Source: an uncultured Collinsella sp.
GTDB taxonomy: Bacteria; Actinomycetota; Coriobacteriia; Coriobacteriales; Coriobacteriaceae
Assembly (NCBI GenBank): GCA_902491765.1
Contig: CABUIY010000010.1
Coordinates: forward strand, 1-64,000
Direction of reading: 5' to 3'
DNA length: 64,000 nt
Shown: positions 1 to 8,860 of the stretch, piece by piece
Position numbering within the stretch: the first letter of the stretch is position 1
Layout: each line of letters begins with the position of its first letter
Made by a program: the position numbers and the translations under genes
The notes under the pieces: model-generated
Told to the model about the DNA's origin: nothing
The model's database searches: none
What the model saw: only the letters and a program-made list of their open reading frames with translations

Positions 1-89
1 GGGCAATATGCTGTCATTTTATTTGCTACAAAATACAATCTAATTCGGATTAAGGTAAATGGATGGAATTGCTCGATAAATGGTAGTGA

Positions 90-933
90 TTAGCGGACCG
101 GTATCGCGATCCTCGTCACATACGCTCCCGGGTCGTCGCTGATGATGTCGTCGATGAGGGCGATTTCGCGCGGGGGACCGGCGGGGGACAGGTCGCGCTC
201 GTGCATGTAATCGAGTAAGCGCTCATAGCGCGGGGCCGCCTGACCGTGCGTGCCGCGGAAGCTGACCGTCAGACACCGCGCGGCGGGACGTACTTCGACA
301 TCGCCCAGGTAGGTAATCGTCCGTGTCATCCAGCAGCAGAAAGACTTCGTCGTAGCCGTCAAAGTCGCCGCCGGCCAGGCGCTCGGCGCTAATCCCGACG
401 CCTAAGTTGCCCAGAAAAACAAAGGTCTCGTGCTGGCCCTTCTGCAGCTGACGAATCTGCCACTCCAGCGCATAGGCGTCGGTAGGGTTGACGCGTTCAC
501 GCAGCACAGCGCAGCGGAGCTCGGGCGCATCGATTGTGCAGATGGTATCGAGCTCGGTGTTCAGGGCATCATGCAGCAGCGCAAGCCGGTTATCGATCTT
601 GCGCGACACGCGTTCAAGTTCACGGCGCTTGCGCTCGATGAGCTCCTGCTGCTGAGCTAGCTGCCGCTGCATGAGGTCCACATCGCGCGTGGTCACAAAC
701 TCGCGGATTTGCGCCAACGGCAAGTCGAGAACACGCAGGTGGCTGATGGTGTTGAGGGTGGAGAGCTGCCGCGATCCGTAGTAGCGGTACCCACTCGCCG
801 GATCGATGTGCGCCGGGTCCAGCAAGCCCATCTGCTCGTAATGACGTAGCGTCCCCACGCTCAGGTTAAACAGGCGCGCCACCTCGCCAATTCGGAGCAG
901 GCCCTCGGTATGTTCAGTTGGCGAGTCGGTCAT
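90..933 (-). pseudogene. MerR-family transcriptional regulator, frameshifted
   Basis: The N-terminal part (from ATG at 933) is a MerR winged helix (LLRIGEVARLFNLSVGTLRH) followed by a coiled-coil dimerisation helix. The C-terminal part is a GyrI-like effector-binding domain as in multidrug regulators. The two parts lie in different frames: the first frame runs on to a stop at 223, while the domain end (IISDDPGAYVTRIAIPVR) is read in the other frame down to a stop at 90. A tandem AGGT-AGGT at 307-314 explains this: removing one copy restores one continuous protein. The gene lies 53 bp downstream of the MATE pump on the same strand with a good ribosome site (GAAAGGAG), so it probably autoregulates the operon. 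It is either recently broken or a sequencing error. Confidence 0.8.
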
Positions 934-986
934 GGGACCGCTCCTTTCAATAGGGTCGGGGAGGGCGCCAGGCTCGCGTCGCCCCG

Positions 987-2333
987 CTACGCTACCAGCT
1001 TGTCAAAAGCTCCGCGGCGGTTGAGCACGGTAAACGCGACAACACAGATGACCGCCGACAAAATCGATCCGCACGGCGAAGCGATGCCCATGGGAAACAG
1101 CGTGTCGGAATAGGCGTTTGACAGCAGCCACGCGCCCGGCACGCGAATGAGCGCCACGGCCAGCACGTTGTGCGCAAAGCCGATGTAGCTCTTGCCGTAT
1201 GCAGCGAAAAAGCCGCTAAAGCAAATGTGGATGCCGGCAAAAATCGCGTCGAAAATGTAGCTGCGCATATAGCCGGTGCCGGCGGCGACCACCGCGGCGT
1301 CCTTGGCAAAAAAGCTAATAAATGCCGGTGCCACCAGCCACATCAGCACCGTGATCAGGCAACCGTACACCACCGAGATTGTCATGGCGTCTTTGAGCAC
1401 CTGACGCGCGCGGTCGCCCTTGCCCGCGCCGGCGTTTTGCGCCGTGAGCGCGCTAACGGTGGCGCCCATGGAACTCGGCACAATGAACAAAAAGCTGATC
1501 ATCTTCTCGACCAGGCCCACGGCGGCGGCGTCGACGAGCCCTCGATGGTTGGCGATGACGGTGATAAACATAAACGCCACCTGGATGCAGCCGTCCTGCA
1601 CGGCCACAGGCACGCCGATCTTAAGAATGCTGCCGAGCACCTCGGGCTGGGGACGCAGGTCGCTGCGCTTAACGTGGATGTTCGTGCGGCGGCTCTTAAG
1701 CCACACGAGCGCGAGGGCAACGCTGGCCGTCTGGGCGGTTACCGTGCCGAGCGCCGCGCCCACGGGGCCGAGCCCCATGTGTCCGATAAACAGAAAGTCG
1801 AGCGCGATGTTGATGATGCATGCCACGCCAATCACGTACATGGGCGAGCGCGAATCGCCCAGCCCGCGAAAGATGGCCGAAAGGGTGTTGTACGCGGCGA
1901 TAAACGGAATGCCGACAAAGCAGATACGCAGGTAGGCGGCGGTTCCTTCGACTGCCTCGGCCGGCGTGCCAATGAGTGCCACGATCTGCGGGCACAGTGC
2001 GAGCAGGACAGCGGCCAGCACCACCGAGACACCCATAAAGAGCGTGATGGTGTTGCCGATGGCGGTCTCGGCGCGGTCAAACCGGCGCGAGCCCACGGCA
2101 TGGCCGACGATGACGGTCGTTCCCATGGCCAGGCCCACGAGCGTCACGGTAATGATATAGAGCGTCTGCGCGCCATTGCCCACGGCGGTGATGCCGGCGG
2201 CGCCGCTAAACTGCCCCATCATGTACAGGTCGGCCATGCCGTAGAGCATCTGCAAAAAGTACGAGAGAATATAGGGCAGGGCAAAAACCGCGATGGTCTT
2301 AAGGACATTGCCGCGTGTGAGGTCGTGTTCCAT
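987..2333 (-). CDS. MATE-family multidrug efflux transporter
   Basis: 448 residues, the usual MATE length, with about 12 hydrophobic segments in two homologous halves. The N-terminus (IAVFALPYILSYFLQMLYGM) and the VGLAMGTTVIVGHAVGSRR stretch are typical of the family. MATE proteins export cationic drugs or metabolites across the cytoplasmic membrane using Na+ or H+ gradients; the substrate cannot be read from sequence. It is the first gene of a minus-strand operon with the MerR gene, and a MerR-type promoter lies just upstream (2374-2404), which points to drug-inducible expression. Confidence 0.92.
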   Translation of the reverse strand: MEHDLTRGNVLKTIAVFALPYILSYFLQMLYGMADLYMMGQFSGAAGITAVGNGAQTLYIITVTLVGLAMGTTVIVGHAVGSRRFDRAETAIGNTITLFMGVSVVLAAVLLALCPQIVALIGTPAEAVEGTAAYLRICFVGIPFIAAYNTLSAIFRGLGDSRSPMYVIGVACIINIALDFLFIGHMGLGPVGAALGTVTAQTASVALALVWLKSRRTNIHVKRSDLRPQPEVLGSILKIGVPVAVQDGCIQVAFMFITVIANHRGLVDAAAVGLVEKMISFLFIVPSSMGATVSALTAQNAGAGKGDRARQVLKDAMTISVVYGCLITVLMWLVAPAFISFFAKDAAVVAAGTGYMRSYIFDAIFAGIHICFSGFFAAYGKSYIGFAHNVLAVALIRVPGAWLLSNAYSDTLFPMGIASPCGSILSAVICVVAFTVLNRRGAFDKLVA

Positions 2334-2373
2334 GGGCGGGGCTTTCTGGCTGGGTTTGTTTACGTACCAGTGT

Positions 2374-2404
2374 AGTGAAAACCCTACAACGATTGTAGAG
2401 TCAA
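2374..2404 (-). promoter_or_regulatory. MerR-type promoter/operator of the MATE operon
   Basis: On the minus strand a -35 box TTGACT (2399-2404) is followed by a 19-bp spacer and a weak -10 TTCACT (2374-2379). The spacer holds a perfect dyad CTACAA-N3-TTGTAG (2384-2398). An overlong 19-bp spacer carrying a dyad is the hallmark of promoters activated by MerR proteins through DNA twisting. The MATE start codon lies about 40 bp downstream. Confidence 0.75.
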
Positions 2405-2443
2405 GGTTTGTGTTGACGCCGAAGCGAAAAAGTCTCGCGCACC

Positions 2444-2461
2444 ATTATTCCGAGTGAATAT
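2444..2461. promoter_or_regulatory. Upstream dyad, possible operator
   Basis: ATTATTC-N5-GAATAT is an imperfect dyad about 85 bp upstream of a similar dyad overlapping the ABC-transporter promoter. It could be a second site for the same unidentified repressor. Confidence 0.35.
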
Positions 2462-2522
2462 GGACACACGTCACGAGAACTCGCCGCCGTCGCTGACCTT
2501 GCAGAAAACGATTTCGGAATAC

Positions 2523-2550
2523 TTGACACCATTATTCGGCGCGCAATAAT
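2523..2550 (+). promoter_or_regulatory. Promoter with overlapping operator for the ABC exporter operon
   Basis: A perfect -35 TTGACA (2523-2528), 16-bp spacer and near-consensus -10 AATAAT (2545-2550) lie 41 bp before the start codon at 2592. A perfect dyad ATTATT-N8-AATAAT (2531-2550) covers the spacer and the -10, so a bound repressor (MarR type is a guess) would block transcription. Confidence 0.6.
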
Positions 2551-2591
2551 ACGTGCGTTTGCGAACAACGTTTGATGGGGGTTGAACCTGC

Positions 2592-4421
2592 GTGCGCAAT
2601 CTCAAAATACTGTTTTCCTATCTAGGGGCATACCGTCGCGATGCCATCCTCGGCGTGTTCTTTGTGTCGGTCGAGACGGTGCTCGAGCTGTTTATCCCGG
2701 TCATCATGGCCAACATCATCGATGTGGGCGTGCCTGCGGGTGATATCAACTACATGCTGCTGCAGGGCGCGTACATGTTGGTGTGCGCTGCGCTTTCGCT
2801 GGTACTGGGCTTGGGTTATGCCCGCACGTCCGCCCGCGTTGCCTCGGGCCTAGGCGCTAACCTGCGCGAGGCCGAGTACAAAAAGATTCAGACGCTCGCT
2901 TTTGGTAACCTGGACAACTACGACGCCAGCTCGCTCGTCACCCGCATGACCACGGACATCACCGTTATCCAAAATGCTGTGGGCAACGGCTTTCGCCCTA
3001 TGGTGCGCGGCCCGGTGACGCTTATCGTCGGCCTTATCTACGCGCTGATGCTGTCGCGCCCGCTCGCCACCGTCTTTGCGATCATCTTGCCCGTGCTGGC
3101 AATCGTACTGGGCGTCATCACCTATCGCGTCAGTCCGCTCTACCGCCAACTCCAGACCTCGATGGACCACCTCAACGGCGTGGTACAGGAAGACCTCACC
3201 GCCGTGCGTGCCGTCAAGGCCTACGTTCGTACCGAGCACGAGGAGGCCAAGTTCGACGCAGTCAATACCGAGCTTGCGCGCACTGCGACAAAGACCTTTG
3301 GCAGCGCGGTGCTCAACCTGCCGGTGTTTCAGCTGTCGATGTACGTGGCTGCGCTCTCTATCCTGTGGATTGGCGGCCGCATGATTCTCGCCGGCAAGCT
3401 GGGCGTGGGCTCGCTCACGGGCTTTATGAGCTACGTGCTGCTGATCATGAATTCGCTCATGATGATTTCTAACGTGTTTTTGCTGCTCACGCGCGCTCTT
3501 ACGAGTGTGGGCCGTATCGCAGAGGTGCTCGATGAGGAGCCCTTTATCGCCAACCCCGCGGGAGACCTCGCGATTGCGGCGCCAGCGGACGGCAGTATCG
3601 AGTTTCGCGACGTTTCCTTTAAATACCGCGCGGATGCAGCCGAGGATGTGCTCGAGCATATCGACCTTCGCATCGAGAGCGGCTCGACGGTGGGCATCCT
3701 CGGCGGCACGGGCTCGGGCAAGAGCTCGCTTGTGCAGCTGATTGCGCGCCTGTACGACGCCACCGAAGGCGCCGTGCTTGTGGGCGGACGCGACGTGCGC
3801 GACTACGACCTCGCGACTCTACGCGACGCCGTGGGCATTGTGCTGCAAAAGAATGTGCTGTTTACGGGTACCGTGCGCGAGAACCTGCAGTGGGGCAATC
3901 CGCAGGCGTCGGACGATGAGCTCCTCGCGGCTTGCCGCGCAGCGTGCGTGGACGAGTTTCTTGATCGCATCGGCGGGCTGGACGGCGAGTTGGGCCAAGG
4001 CGGCGCCGGTGTCTCGGGTGGCCAGAAGCAACGCCTGTGCATCGCGCGCACGCTGCTCAAGCATCCGCGCGTGCTCATTTTTGATGACTCCACCAGCGCG
4101 GTCGATATGGCGACCGACGCAAAGATTCGCGAGCACATCGCTCGGATCCCCGATACGACCGTGCTCATCATCGCCCAGCGCATCGCGAGCGTCATGGATG
4201 CCGATCGCATTGTGGTGCTGGACGACGGTCGTGTCCACGGCGTGGGCACGCACGAGGAACTGCTGGCGGGCGACAACATATACCAGGAGATTTACGCCTC
4301 GCAGATGGAGTTTGCGAGGAACGCGGACGCCGGCGACGGCAGCGACGATGGTTGCGCGAATGATCCGTTTTCCTCCGTCGCATGCGGATCGCCCTTGGAA
4401 GGGGGTGAGCGCCATGCCTAA
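2592..4421 (+). CDS. Heterodimeric ABC exporter, subunit with degenerate ATPase site
   Basis: 609 residues, GTG start. A six-helix exporter membrane domain spans about residues 15-310 and a nucleotide-binding domain about 335-575. Walker A is GGTGSGKS (371-378), the signature is SGGQKQR, and Walker B ends FDDSTSAVD. The residue after the Walker B aspartate is Asp instead of the catalytic Glu, as in the degenerate-site subunit of TM287/288- and BmrCD-type heterodimers. It overlaps the next gene by 8 bp, so the two are co-translated and probably form one pump. The substrate is unknown; multidrug export is the usual role of the family. Confidence 0.9.
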   Translation: MRNLKILFSYLGAYRRDAILGVFFVSVETVLELFIPVIMANIIDVGVPAGDINYMLLQGAYMLVCAALSLVLGLGYARTSARVASGLGANLREAEYKKIQTLAFGNLDNYDASSLVTRMTTDITVIQNAVGNGFRPMVRGPVTLIVGLIYALMLSRPLATVFAIILPVLAIVLGVITYRVSPLYRQLQTSMDHLNGVVQEDLTAVRAVKAYVRTEHEEAKFDAVNTELARTATKTFGSAVLNLPVFQLSMYVAALSILWIGGRMILAGKLGVGSLTGFMSYVLLIMNSLMMISNVFLLLTRALTSVGRIAEVLDEEPFIANPAGDLAIAAPADGSIEFRDVSFKYRADAAEDVLEHIDLRIESGSTVGILGGTGSGKSSLVQLIARLYDATEGAVLVGGRDVRDYDLATLRDAVGIVLQKNVLFTGTVRENLQWGNPQASDDELLAACRAACVDEFLDRIGGLDGELGQGGAGVSGGQKQRLCIARTLLKHPRVLIFDDSTSAVDMATDAKIREHIARIPDTTVLIIAQRIASVMDADRIVVLDDGRVHGVGTHEELLAGDNIYQEIYASQMEFARNADAGDGSDDGCANDPFSSVACGSPLEGGERHA

Positions 4422-6312
4422 GACCGCAGCCCAAGCACGCCCGGCCGACCTCAAGCGCACCGTGCGCCGCCTGCTCTCCTACATGGGGCATGCCAAGTTC
4501 TCGTTGCTCGCGGTGGGCGTGCTCGCCTCCGTTGCCGCCATCGCGAGCCTCGCCGGCACCTACATGGTGCGCCCCATCGTTAACGGTTTGGCCACGGGCG
4601 GGGAGGAACTGCTCGCCAAGCAGGTCATCCTGACGGCGATCATCTACGCCGCGGGCGTGCTCTCGGCCCTTGGCTACTCACAGATCATGGTGCGCGCGGC
4701 CCAACACGTGGTGTCCGATATTCGCCGCGACCTGTTCGCGCACATCCAGACGCTGCCGCTCAGTTATTTTGACAGCACGCGCTCGGGCGACATCATGAGT
4801 TTTTTCACCAACGACGTCGACACCGTCTCCGAGGCGCTTAACAACAGCTTTGCCAACGTGATTCAGGCCGCCATTCAGGTTGCGGGCACCACGGCTATGC
4901 TCATCATCCTTAACTGGCAGCTCACGATTATCACACTCGTGTGCGATGCGGCCATTGTGCTGTATGCGCGCTACTCGGGCGCGCGCTCTAAGCGTTTCTT
5001 TGCTGCCCAGCAGGCATCGCTTGGCGACCTGGACGGATATATCGAAGAAATGGTCTCGGGCCAAAAGGTCATCAAGGTCTTTAACCGTGAGGCAGCGAAT
5101 GTCGCCGGCTTCACCTGCCGCAACGACGAGCTTCGCCGCACCGGCACCGCCGCCGTGAGCTATGCCAACTCCATGGTGCCCATGACCGTCGTGATTGGCT
5201 ACGTCAACTATGCCATCGTCGCCGTGGCGGGCGGCATGCTCTGCATCAAGGGGCTCGCCGATGTGGGCGCACTTGCAAGCTACCTGGTCTTTGTGCGCCA
5301 GGCCGCCATGCCCATCAACCAGTTTACGCAGCTCGGCAACTTCTTGCTCAACGCGTTGGCCGGTGCCGAGCGCCTGTTTGCGGCTATGGACCTTAAGCCC
5401 GAGGTGGACGAGGGCTGCGTGGAACTGGTGCAGACGGGCGACGCCGCGTGGGCGTGGAAGATTCCCGAGGGCCAGGGCGTGGGCGCGTATGGGCATCTGC
5501 ATGACGTGGCAGCCGTTGATGAGTCGGGCCGCGCGGTGGCCGCCGACGGCACCGAGCTCACGTGCGGCTTGGTCCCGCTTGCCGGCGACGTGCGCTTCCA
5601 TGCCGTGGATTTTTCCTACGTGCCGGGCACCCGTGTGCTCACGGATCTCAACCTGTTTGCCAAGCCGGGGCAAAAGATCGCGTTTGTGGGCTCGACGGGC
5701 GCCGGCAAGACGACCATTACCAACCTCATCAACCGCTTCTACGAGGTCGATGACGGCGAGATCACGTACGACGGCATCGACGTCAAGCACATTGCCAAGG
5801 CCAGCCTGCGCGGGTCGCTCGGCATTGTGCTGCAGGATACGCACCTGTTTAGCGGCACCATTGCGCAGAACATCCGCTTTGGCAAGCTCGACGCGACCGA
5901 CGAGGAGGTGCGCGCCGCTGCCGAGGCCGCCTGCGCGGATTCGTTTATCCGCCGCCTGCCTAGAGGGTACGACACACCGGTCACGGCCGATGGCGCCAAC
6001 CTGTCGCAGGGCCAGTGCCAGCTGCTCGCCATCGCGCGCGTGGCCGTGGCCGACCCGCCGGTGCTCATCCTGGACGAGGCCACGAGCTCCATTGACACGC
6101 GTACCGAAAAGCTCATCGAGCGCGGTATGGACCGCATCATGCGCGGTCGCACCACGTTTATGATCGCGCACCGCCTGTCCACTGTCCGCGACGCCGACGC
6201 CATCATGGTCCTCGAACACGGCCGCATCATCGAGCGCGGCACGCACGAAGAGCTGCTCGCCCGGCACGGCGAGTACTGGCAGCTGGCGCATGGCTTAAAA
6301 GAGCTGGATTAA
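4414..6312 (+). CDS. Heterodimeric ABC exporter, catalytic subunit
   Basis: 632 residues from ATG 4414, preceded by GGAAGGGGGTGA; a longer upstream frame is only the shadow of the previous gene. Membrane domain about residues 20-320, ATPase domain about 390-625. Walker A is GSTGAGKT (426-433), the signature is LSQGQ, Walker B is LILDEATSSID with the catalytic Glu, and the H-loop is MIAHRLSTV. A segment of roughly 60 residues between the membrane and ATPase domains (from about 335) is longer than in typical half-transporters. It pairs with the upstream subunit, which lacks the catalytic Glu, giving one canonical and one degenerate ATP site. Confidence 0.9.
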   Translation: MPKTAAQARPADLKRTVRRLLSYMGHAKFSLLAVGVLASVAAIASLAGTYMVRPIVNGLATGGEELLAKQVILTAIIYAAGVLSALGYSQIMVRAAQHVVSDIRRDLFAHIQTLPLSYFDSTRSGDIMSFFTNDVDTVSEALNNSFANVIQAAIQVAGTTAMLIILNWQLTIITLVCDAAIVLYARYSGARSKRFFAAQQASLGDLDGYIEEMVSGQKVIKVFNREAANVAGFTCRNDELRRTGTAAVSYANSMVPMTVVIGYVNYAIVAVAGGMLCIKGLADVGALASYLVFVRQAAMPINQFTQLGNFLLNALAGAERLFAAMDLKPEVDEGCVELVQTGDAAWAWKIPEGQGVGAYGHLHDVAAVDESGRAVAADGTELTCGLVPLAGDVRFHAVDFSYVPGTRVLTDLNLFAKPGQKIAFVGSTGAGKTTITNLINRFYEVDDGEITYDGIDVKHIAKASLRGSLGIVLQDTHLFSGTIAQNIRFGKLDATDEEVRAAAEAACADSFIRRLPRGYDTPVTADGANLSQGQCQLLAIARVAVADPPVLILDEATSSIDTRTEKLIERGMDRIMRGRTTFMIAHRLSTVRDADAIMVLEHGRIIERGTHEELLARHGEYWQLAHGLKELD

Positions 6313-6361
6313 CCCGTTCGAGCACGATGCTTTGATCCCTCCGTGCCCCTCACCTCGACTC

Positions 6362-6426
6362 AAACCATCACAACATTCGACGTTTTTTGCCAAAATCGGG
6401 AAAAGCATCGAATGTTGTGATGGTTT
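6362..6426 (+). repeat. 65-bp inverted-repeat element, copy 1
   Basis: Ends AAACCATCACAACATTCGA and TCGAATGTTGTGATGGTTT are perfect inverted repeats around a 27-bp centre. It lies 50 bp after the ABC operon. Further copies are at 7604, 11720 and 23411. Followed by TTTTCT, so it may also end transcription. Confidence 0.9.
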
Positions 6427-6527
6427 TTCTACCACTCGACCGGGTGGAATCGCTTTCTTGCGCACGAAGGTGTGCGGACCCGTGGGCAGGGGAATAAGGT
6501 TGGTTATCCGACTCCATTGGAGGGCTC

Positions 6528-7565
6528 ATGGACCTGCCGATCGTCCTGTCCCATAAGACTGCCTGGCTGTACCACAACGTGGCGCGCCCGTCCGAGCCGC
6601 TCTCGCGAGCAAGCAGTCTATACGATGGGGACTCGCTTGCTAACGAGGCGGAGCCGACTGCGAGCCTGCCCAAATTGGGACTCGATGCCAAGGGCCTGAG
6701 GGCTTCAACGGCAGTTGGGATCGTTACCGACTATCTGGTCTCGCTCGGTATTCCACGAGAAGAGCTCGATCATGTCGACACGCTCGTCAACTTCGATTTT
6801 GAGCGCTCGACGCCGGCTGGATTTAGGTGCCACGTGTTTGGGTCGCCGGTACCTCCGGGCCATCTTATCGAGGTGGCAGAGGACCTTCTAGTGGTTGATG
6901 AGGCCATGTGCTTTGTCCAGGCGGGTTCGTGGATGAGTGAGCCCGAGCAGCTGGAATATGGGTATGAAATCTGCGCCCGATACCATTTGAATCATCTGTC
7001 GATAGGCGATTATATCGAGATGGGGCAGAGGTATACCGTTGCCGACTTGATTGCCTATTGCAATGAGAACCGATCTCGTCAGGGGGCCATACGCGCGGCC
7101 GCCGTGCTCAGGCGCGTGCACGATGGCGCGCGGTCGCCCATGGAGACGGCCACCGCAATCATGGTTGTAGCAAAACGTTCCCAGGGCGGGCTGGGATACG
7201 CCAAGATCGAGCTCAACCATCGGGTCGATGTTCCCAACGAGTTCAAGTATCTCGCAAAGGCCGGGTATTTCAAGATCGACGTATATGCGCCTGCGAGCGG
7301 TACGGGGATTGAATACAACGGCTCGGACCATCTTGATAAACAGCGCAGCGCGTCGGATGCGGAGCGTATGACCGTGCTGAGCGCGCTGGGCTTTAGGATG
7401 ATCGTCCTCACCGGGACTCAGTTTGCCCATCAGCTGCAATTGCATCGGGCGATGAACGCTATCGCGCTCGCTATGGGCCTTAAGTGCGACCGGAGCGAGG
7501 CATTCCAGAAACGTCAGAACGACCTGCGAGAATTCGTGATTCGGCACTGGGATGGCGGCCTTTAG
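6528..7565 (+). CDS. Uncharacterised protein with C-terminal DUF559/Vsr-like nuclease domain
   Basis: 345 residues, ATG preceded by TTGGAGGG. The N-terminal 220 residues match no family I recognise. The C-terminus (about 245-320) has the layout of the very-short-patch-repair-like DUF559 fold: Asp251 in the strand IDVYAP, then IEYNGSDH (Glu262, His268), a basic helix, and a hydrophobic strand GFRMIVLT. This arrangement usually marks a PD-(D/E)xK-type nuclease, sometimes as part of AbiEi-like antitoxins in actinobacteria. The gene stands alone and is flanked on both sides by near-identical 65-bp elements in the same orientation, suggesting it was acquired or is shuffled as a unit. Function unknown. 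Confidence 0.6.
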   Translation: MDLPIVLSHKTAWLYHNVARPSEPLSRASSLYDGDSLANEAEPTASLPKLGLDAKGLRASTAVGIVTDYLVSLGIPREELDHVDTLVNFDFERSTPAGFRCHVFGSPVPPGHLIEVAEDLLVVDEAMCFVQAGSWMSEPEQLEYGYEICARYHLNHLSIGDYIEMGQRYTVADLIAYCNENRSRQGAIRAAAVLRRVHDGARSPMETATAIMVVAKRSQGGLGYAKIELNHRVDVPNEFKYLAKAGYFKIDVYAPASGTGIEYNGSDHLDKQRSASDAERMTVLSALGFRMIVLTGTQFAHQLQLHRAMNAIALAMGLKCDRSEAFQKRQNDLREFVIRHWDGGL

Positions 7566-7603
7566 GGGCGCTTTGGTCCTTCTACGGGGTGCCGTGGGCA
7601 GGC

Positions 7604-7668
7604 AAACCATCACAACATTCGACGTTTTTTGCCAAAAACGGGAAAAGCATCGAATGTTGTGATGGTTT
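7604..7668 (+). repeat. 65-bp inverted-repeat element, copy 2
   Basis: Same arms as copy 1 and an almost identical centre in the same orientation. It starts 38 bp after the nuclease-like gene. Confidence 0.9.
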
Positions 7669-7800
7669 GCATGCTGAGGATGGGCTTGGGAAGCCGGTCT
7701 TGCTCGAAGTGACCTGTCCTGTCGTACGGGTGTCGGCATGATTCTCTCGTGGGGTATTATGTTTTCCGAAGAATAAAACGCCGCGTGAGGGGAGGGCTGC

Positions 7801-8856
7801 GTGGACGGGCACGTGCAACATGACGGCTTTGGCCGCGATATCAACTACCTGCGCATTGCCGTTACCGACAAGTGCAATTTCCGCTGCATCTACTGCATGC
7901 CGGCCGATGGCGTGGCACCCCGCGCGCATGGCGAGTTGCTCAGTGCTGAGGAAATCGCCCGCTTTGTGCGCTTGGTGGCAGGGGAGGGCATTCGCCGCGT
8001 GCGCCTGACGGGTGGCGAGCCGCTGGTCAGCCGCCGCATCATTCCGCTCATTCGCGACATCCACGCGATCCCGCAGATCGAGGACATCTCGCTTACCACC
8101 AATGGCGCCCTGCTTCCCAAGCTGGCGCCGCAGCTCAAAGACGCCGGGCTTAACCGCGTCAACATTTCGCTCGACACACTCGACCCTACGCTGTTTGGAA
8201 AGATCACGCGCCTGGGCCGGCTCGAACAGACCATGGCTGGCATCGACGCGGCGCTGGCTTGGGGCTTTGAGCCCGTTAAGGTCAACTGCGTTGTAGTGCG
8301 CCGGCTCAACCAGGATGTGGCGGCCCTTGCGCGGCTCACGCTCGATCGTCCCATCCACCTGCGTTTTATCGAATACATGCCCATTGGCGACGAGCGCACG
8401 AGCTCGCATTGCGCTGTGGACCCGCATGCACCCGCGCTCAATCCCGAGTTGTGGGACGCGAGCGATACCGTGCCGAGCGACGAGCTGCGGGCGCGCATCA
8501 ATGCCGGGACCGCCGCGACGGGGCTGGGCGAGCTCGAGCCGCTCGACATCAACGACGCTCCTGCCGGCGCGGGCCCTGCGCGCTATTGGCACTTTCCGGG
8601 CGCGGCGGGAACGGTCGGCTTCATTAGCGCCATGTCCAATCATTTTTGTGCGAATTGCAACCGTCTGCGCCTGACGGCCGATGGCAACGTGCGTCCGTGC
8701 CTGTTCAGCGATGCCGAGTATTCGGTGCGTGAGGCGCTGCGCCGTGGTGATGATATGCAGGTACTTTCGATTTGGCGCGATGCCGTGGCCCACAAACCGC
8801 AGGAACACGCGATAATTGAGGGCACGCAACGATTTATGTCCCAAATCGGAGGATGA
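7801..8856 (+). CDS. moaA: GTP 3',8-cyclase (molybdenum cofactor synthesis)
   Basis: 351 residues, GTG start after GAGGGGAGG. Radical-SAM cluster CNFRCIYC (Cys25, 29, 32), the TGGEPL motif, and the second C-terminal cluster FCANCNRLRLTADGNVRPC (Cys283, 286, 300). The protein ends in Gly-Gly, the conserved MoaA tail needed for activity. It converts GTP to 3',8-cyclo-GTP, the first step of molybdopterin synthesis. The moaC-mobB fusion starts 4 bp after its stop, so the two form an operon. No other cofactor genes are in the window. Confidence 0.95.
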   Translation: MDGHVQHDGFGRDINYLRIAVTDKCNFRCIYCMPADGVAPRAHGELLSAEEIARFVRLVAGEGIRRVRLTGGEPLVSRRIIPLIRDIHAIPQIEDISLTTNGALLPKLAPQLKDAGLNRVNISLDTLDPTLFGKITRLGRLEQTMAGIDAALAWGFEPVKVNCVVVRRLNQDVAALARLTLDRPIHLRFIEYMPIGDERTSSHCAVDPHAPALNPELWDASDTVPSDELRARINAGTAATGLGELEPLDINDAPAGAGPARYWHFPGAAGTVGFISAMSNHFCANCNRLRLTADGNVRPCLFSDAEYSVREALRRGDDMQVLSIWRDAVAHKPQEHAIIEGTQRFMSQIGG

Positions 8857-8860
8857 TCAT

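Noticed and set aside
1170..2375. 401-residue open frame opposite the MATE gene
   Set aside because: Composition is a shadow of the GC-rich MATE codons, with runs of His, Arg and Gly and no family or ribosome site. The same applies to the long antisense frames over gatA, metH, glnN, gatB and murT-gatD.
6362..7668. Insertion sequence around the nuclease-like gene
   Set aside because: The gene lacks a DDE, HUH or serine/tyrosine recombinase motif, and the flanking elements are themselves hairpins that also occur without it.
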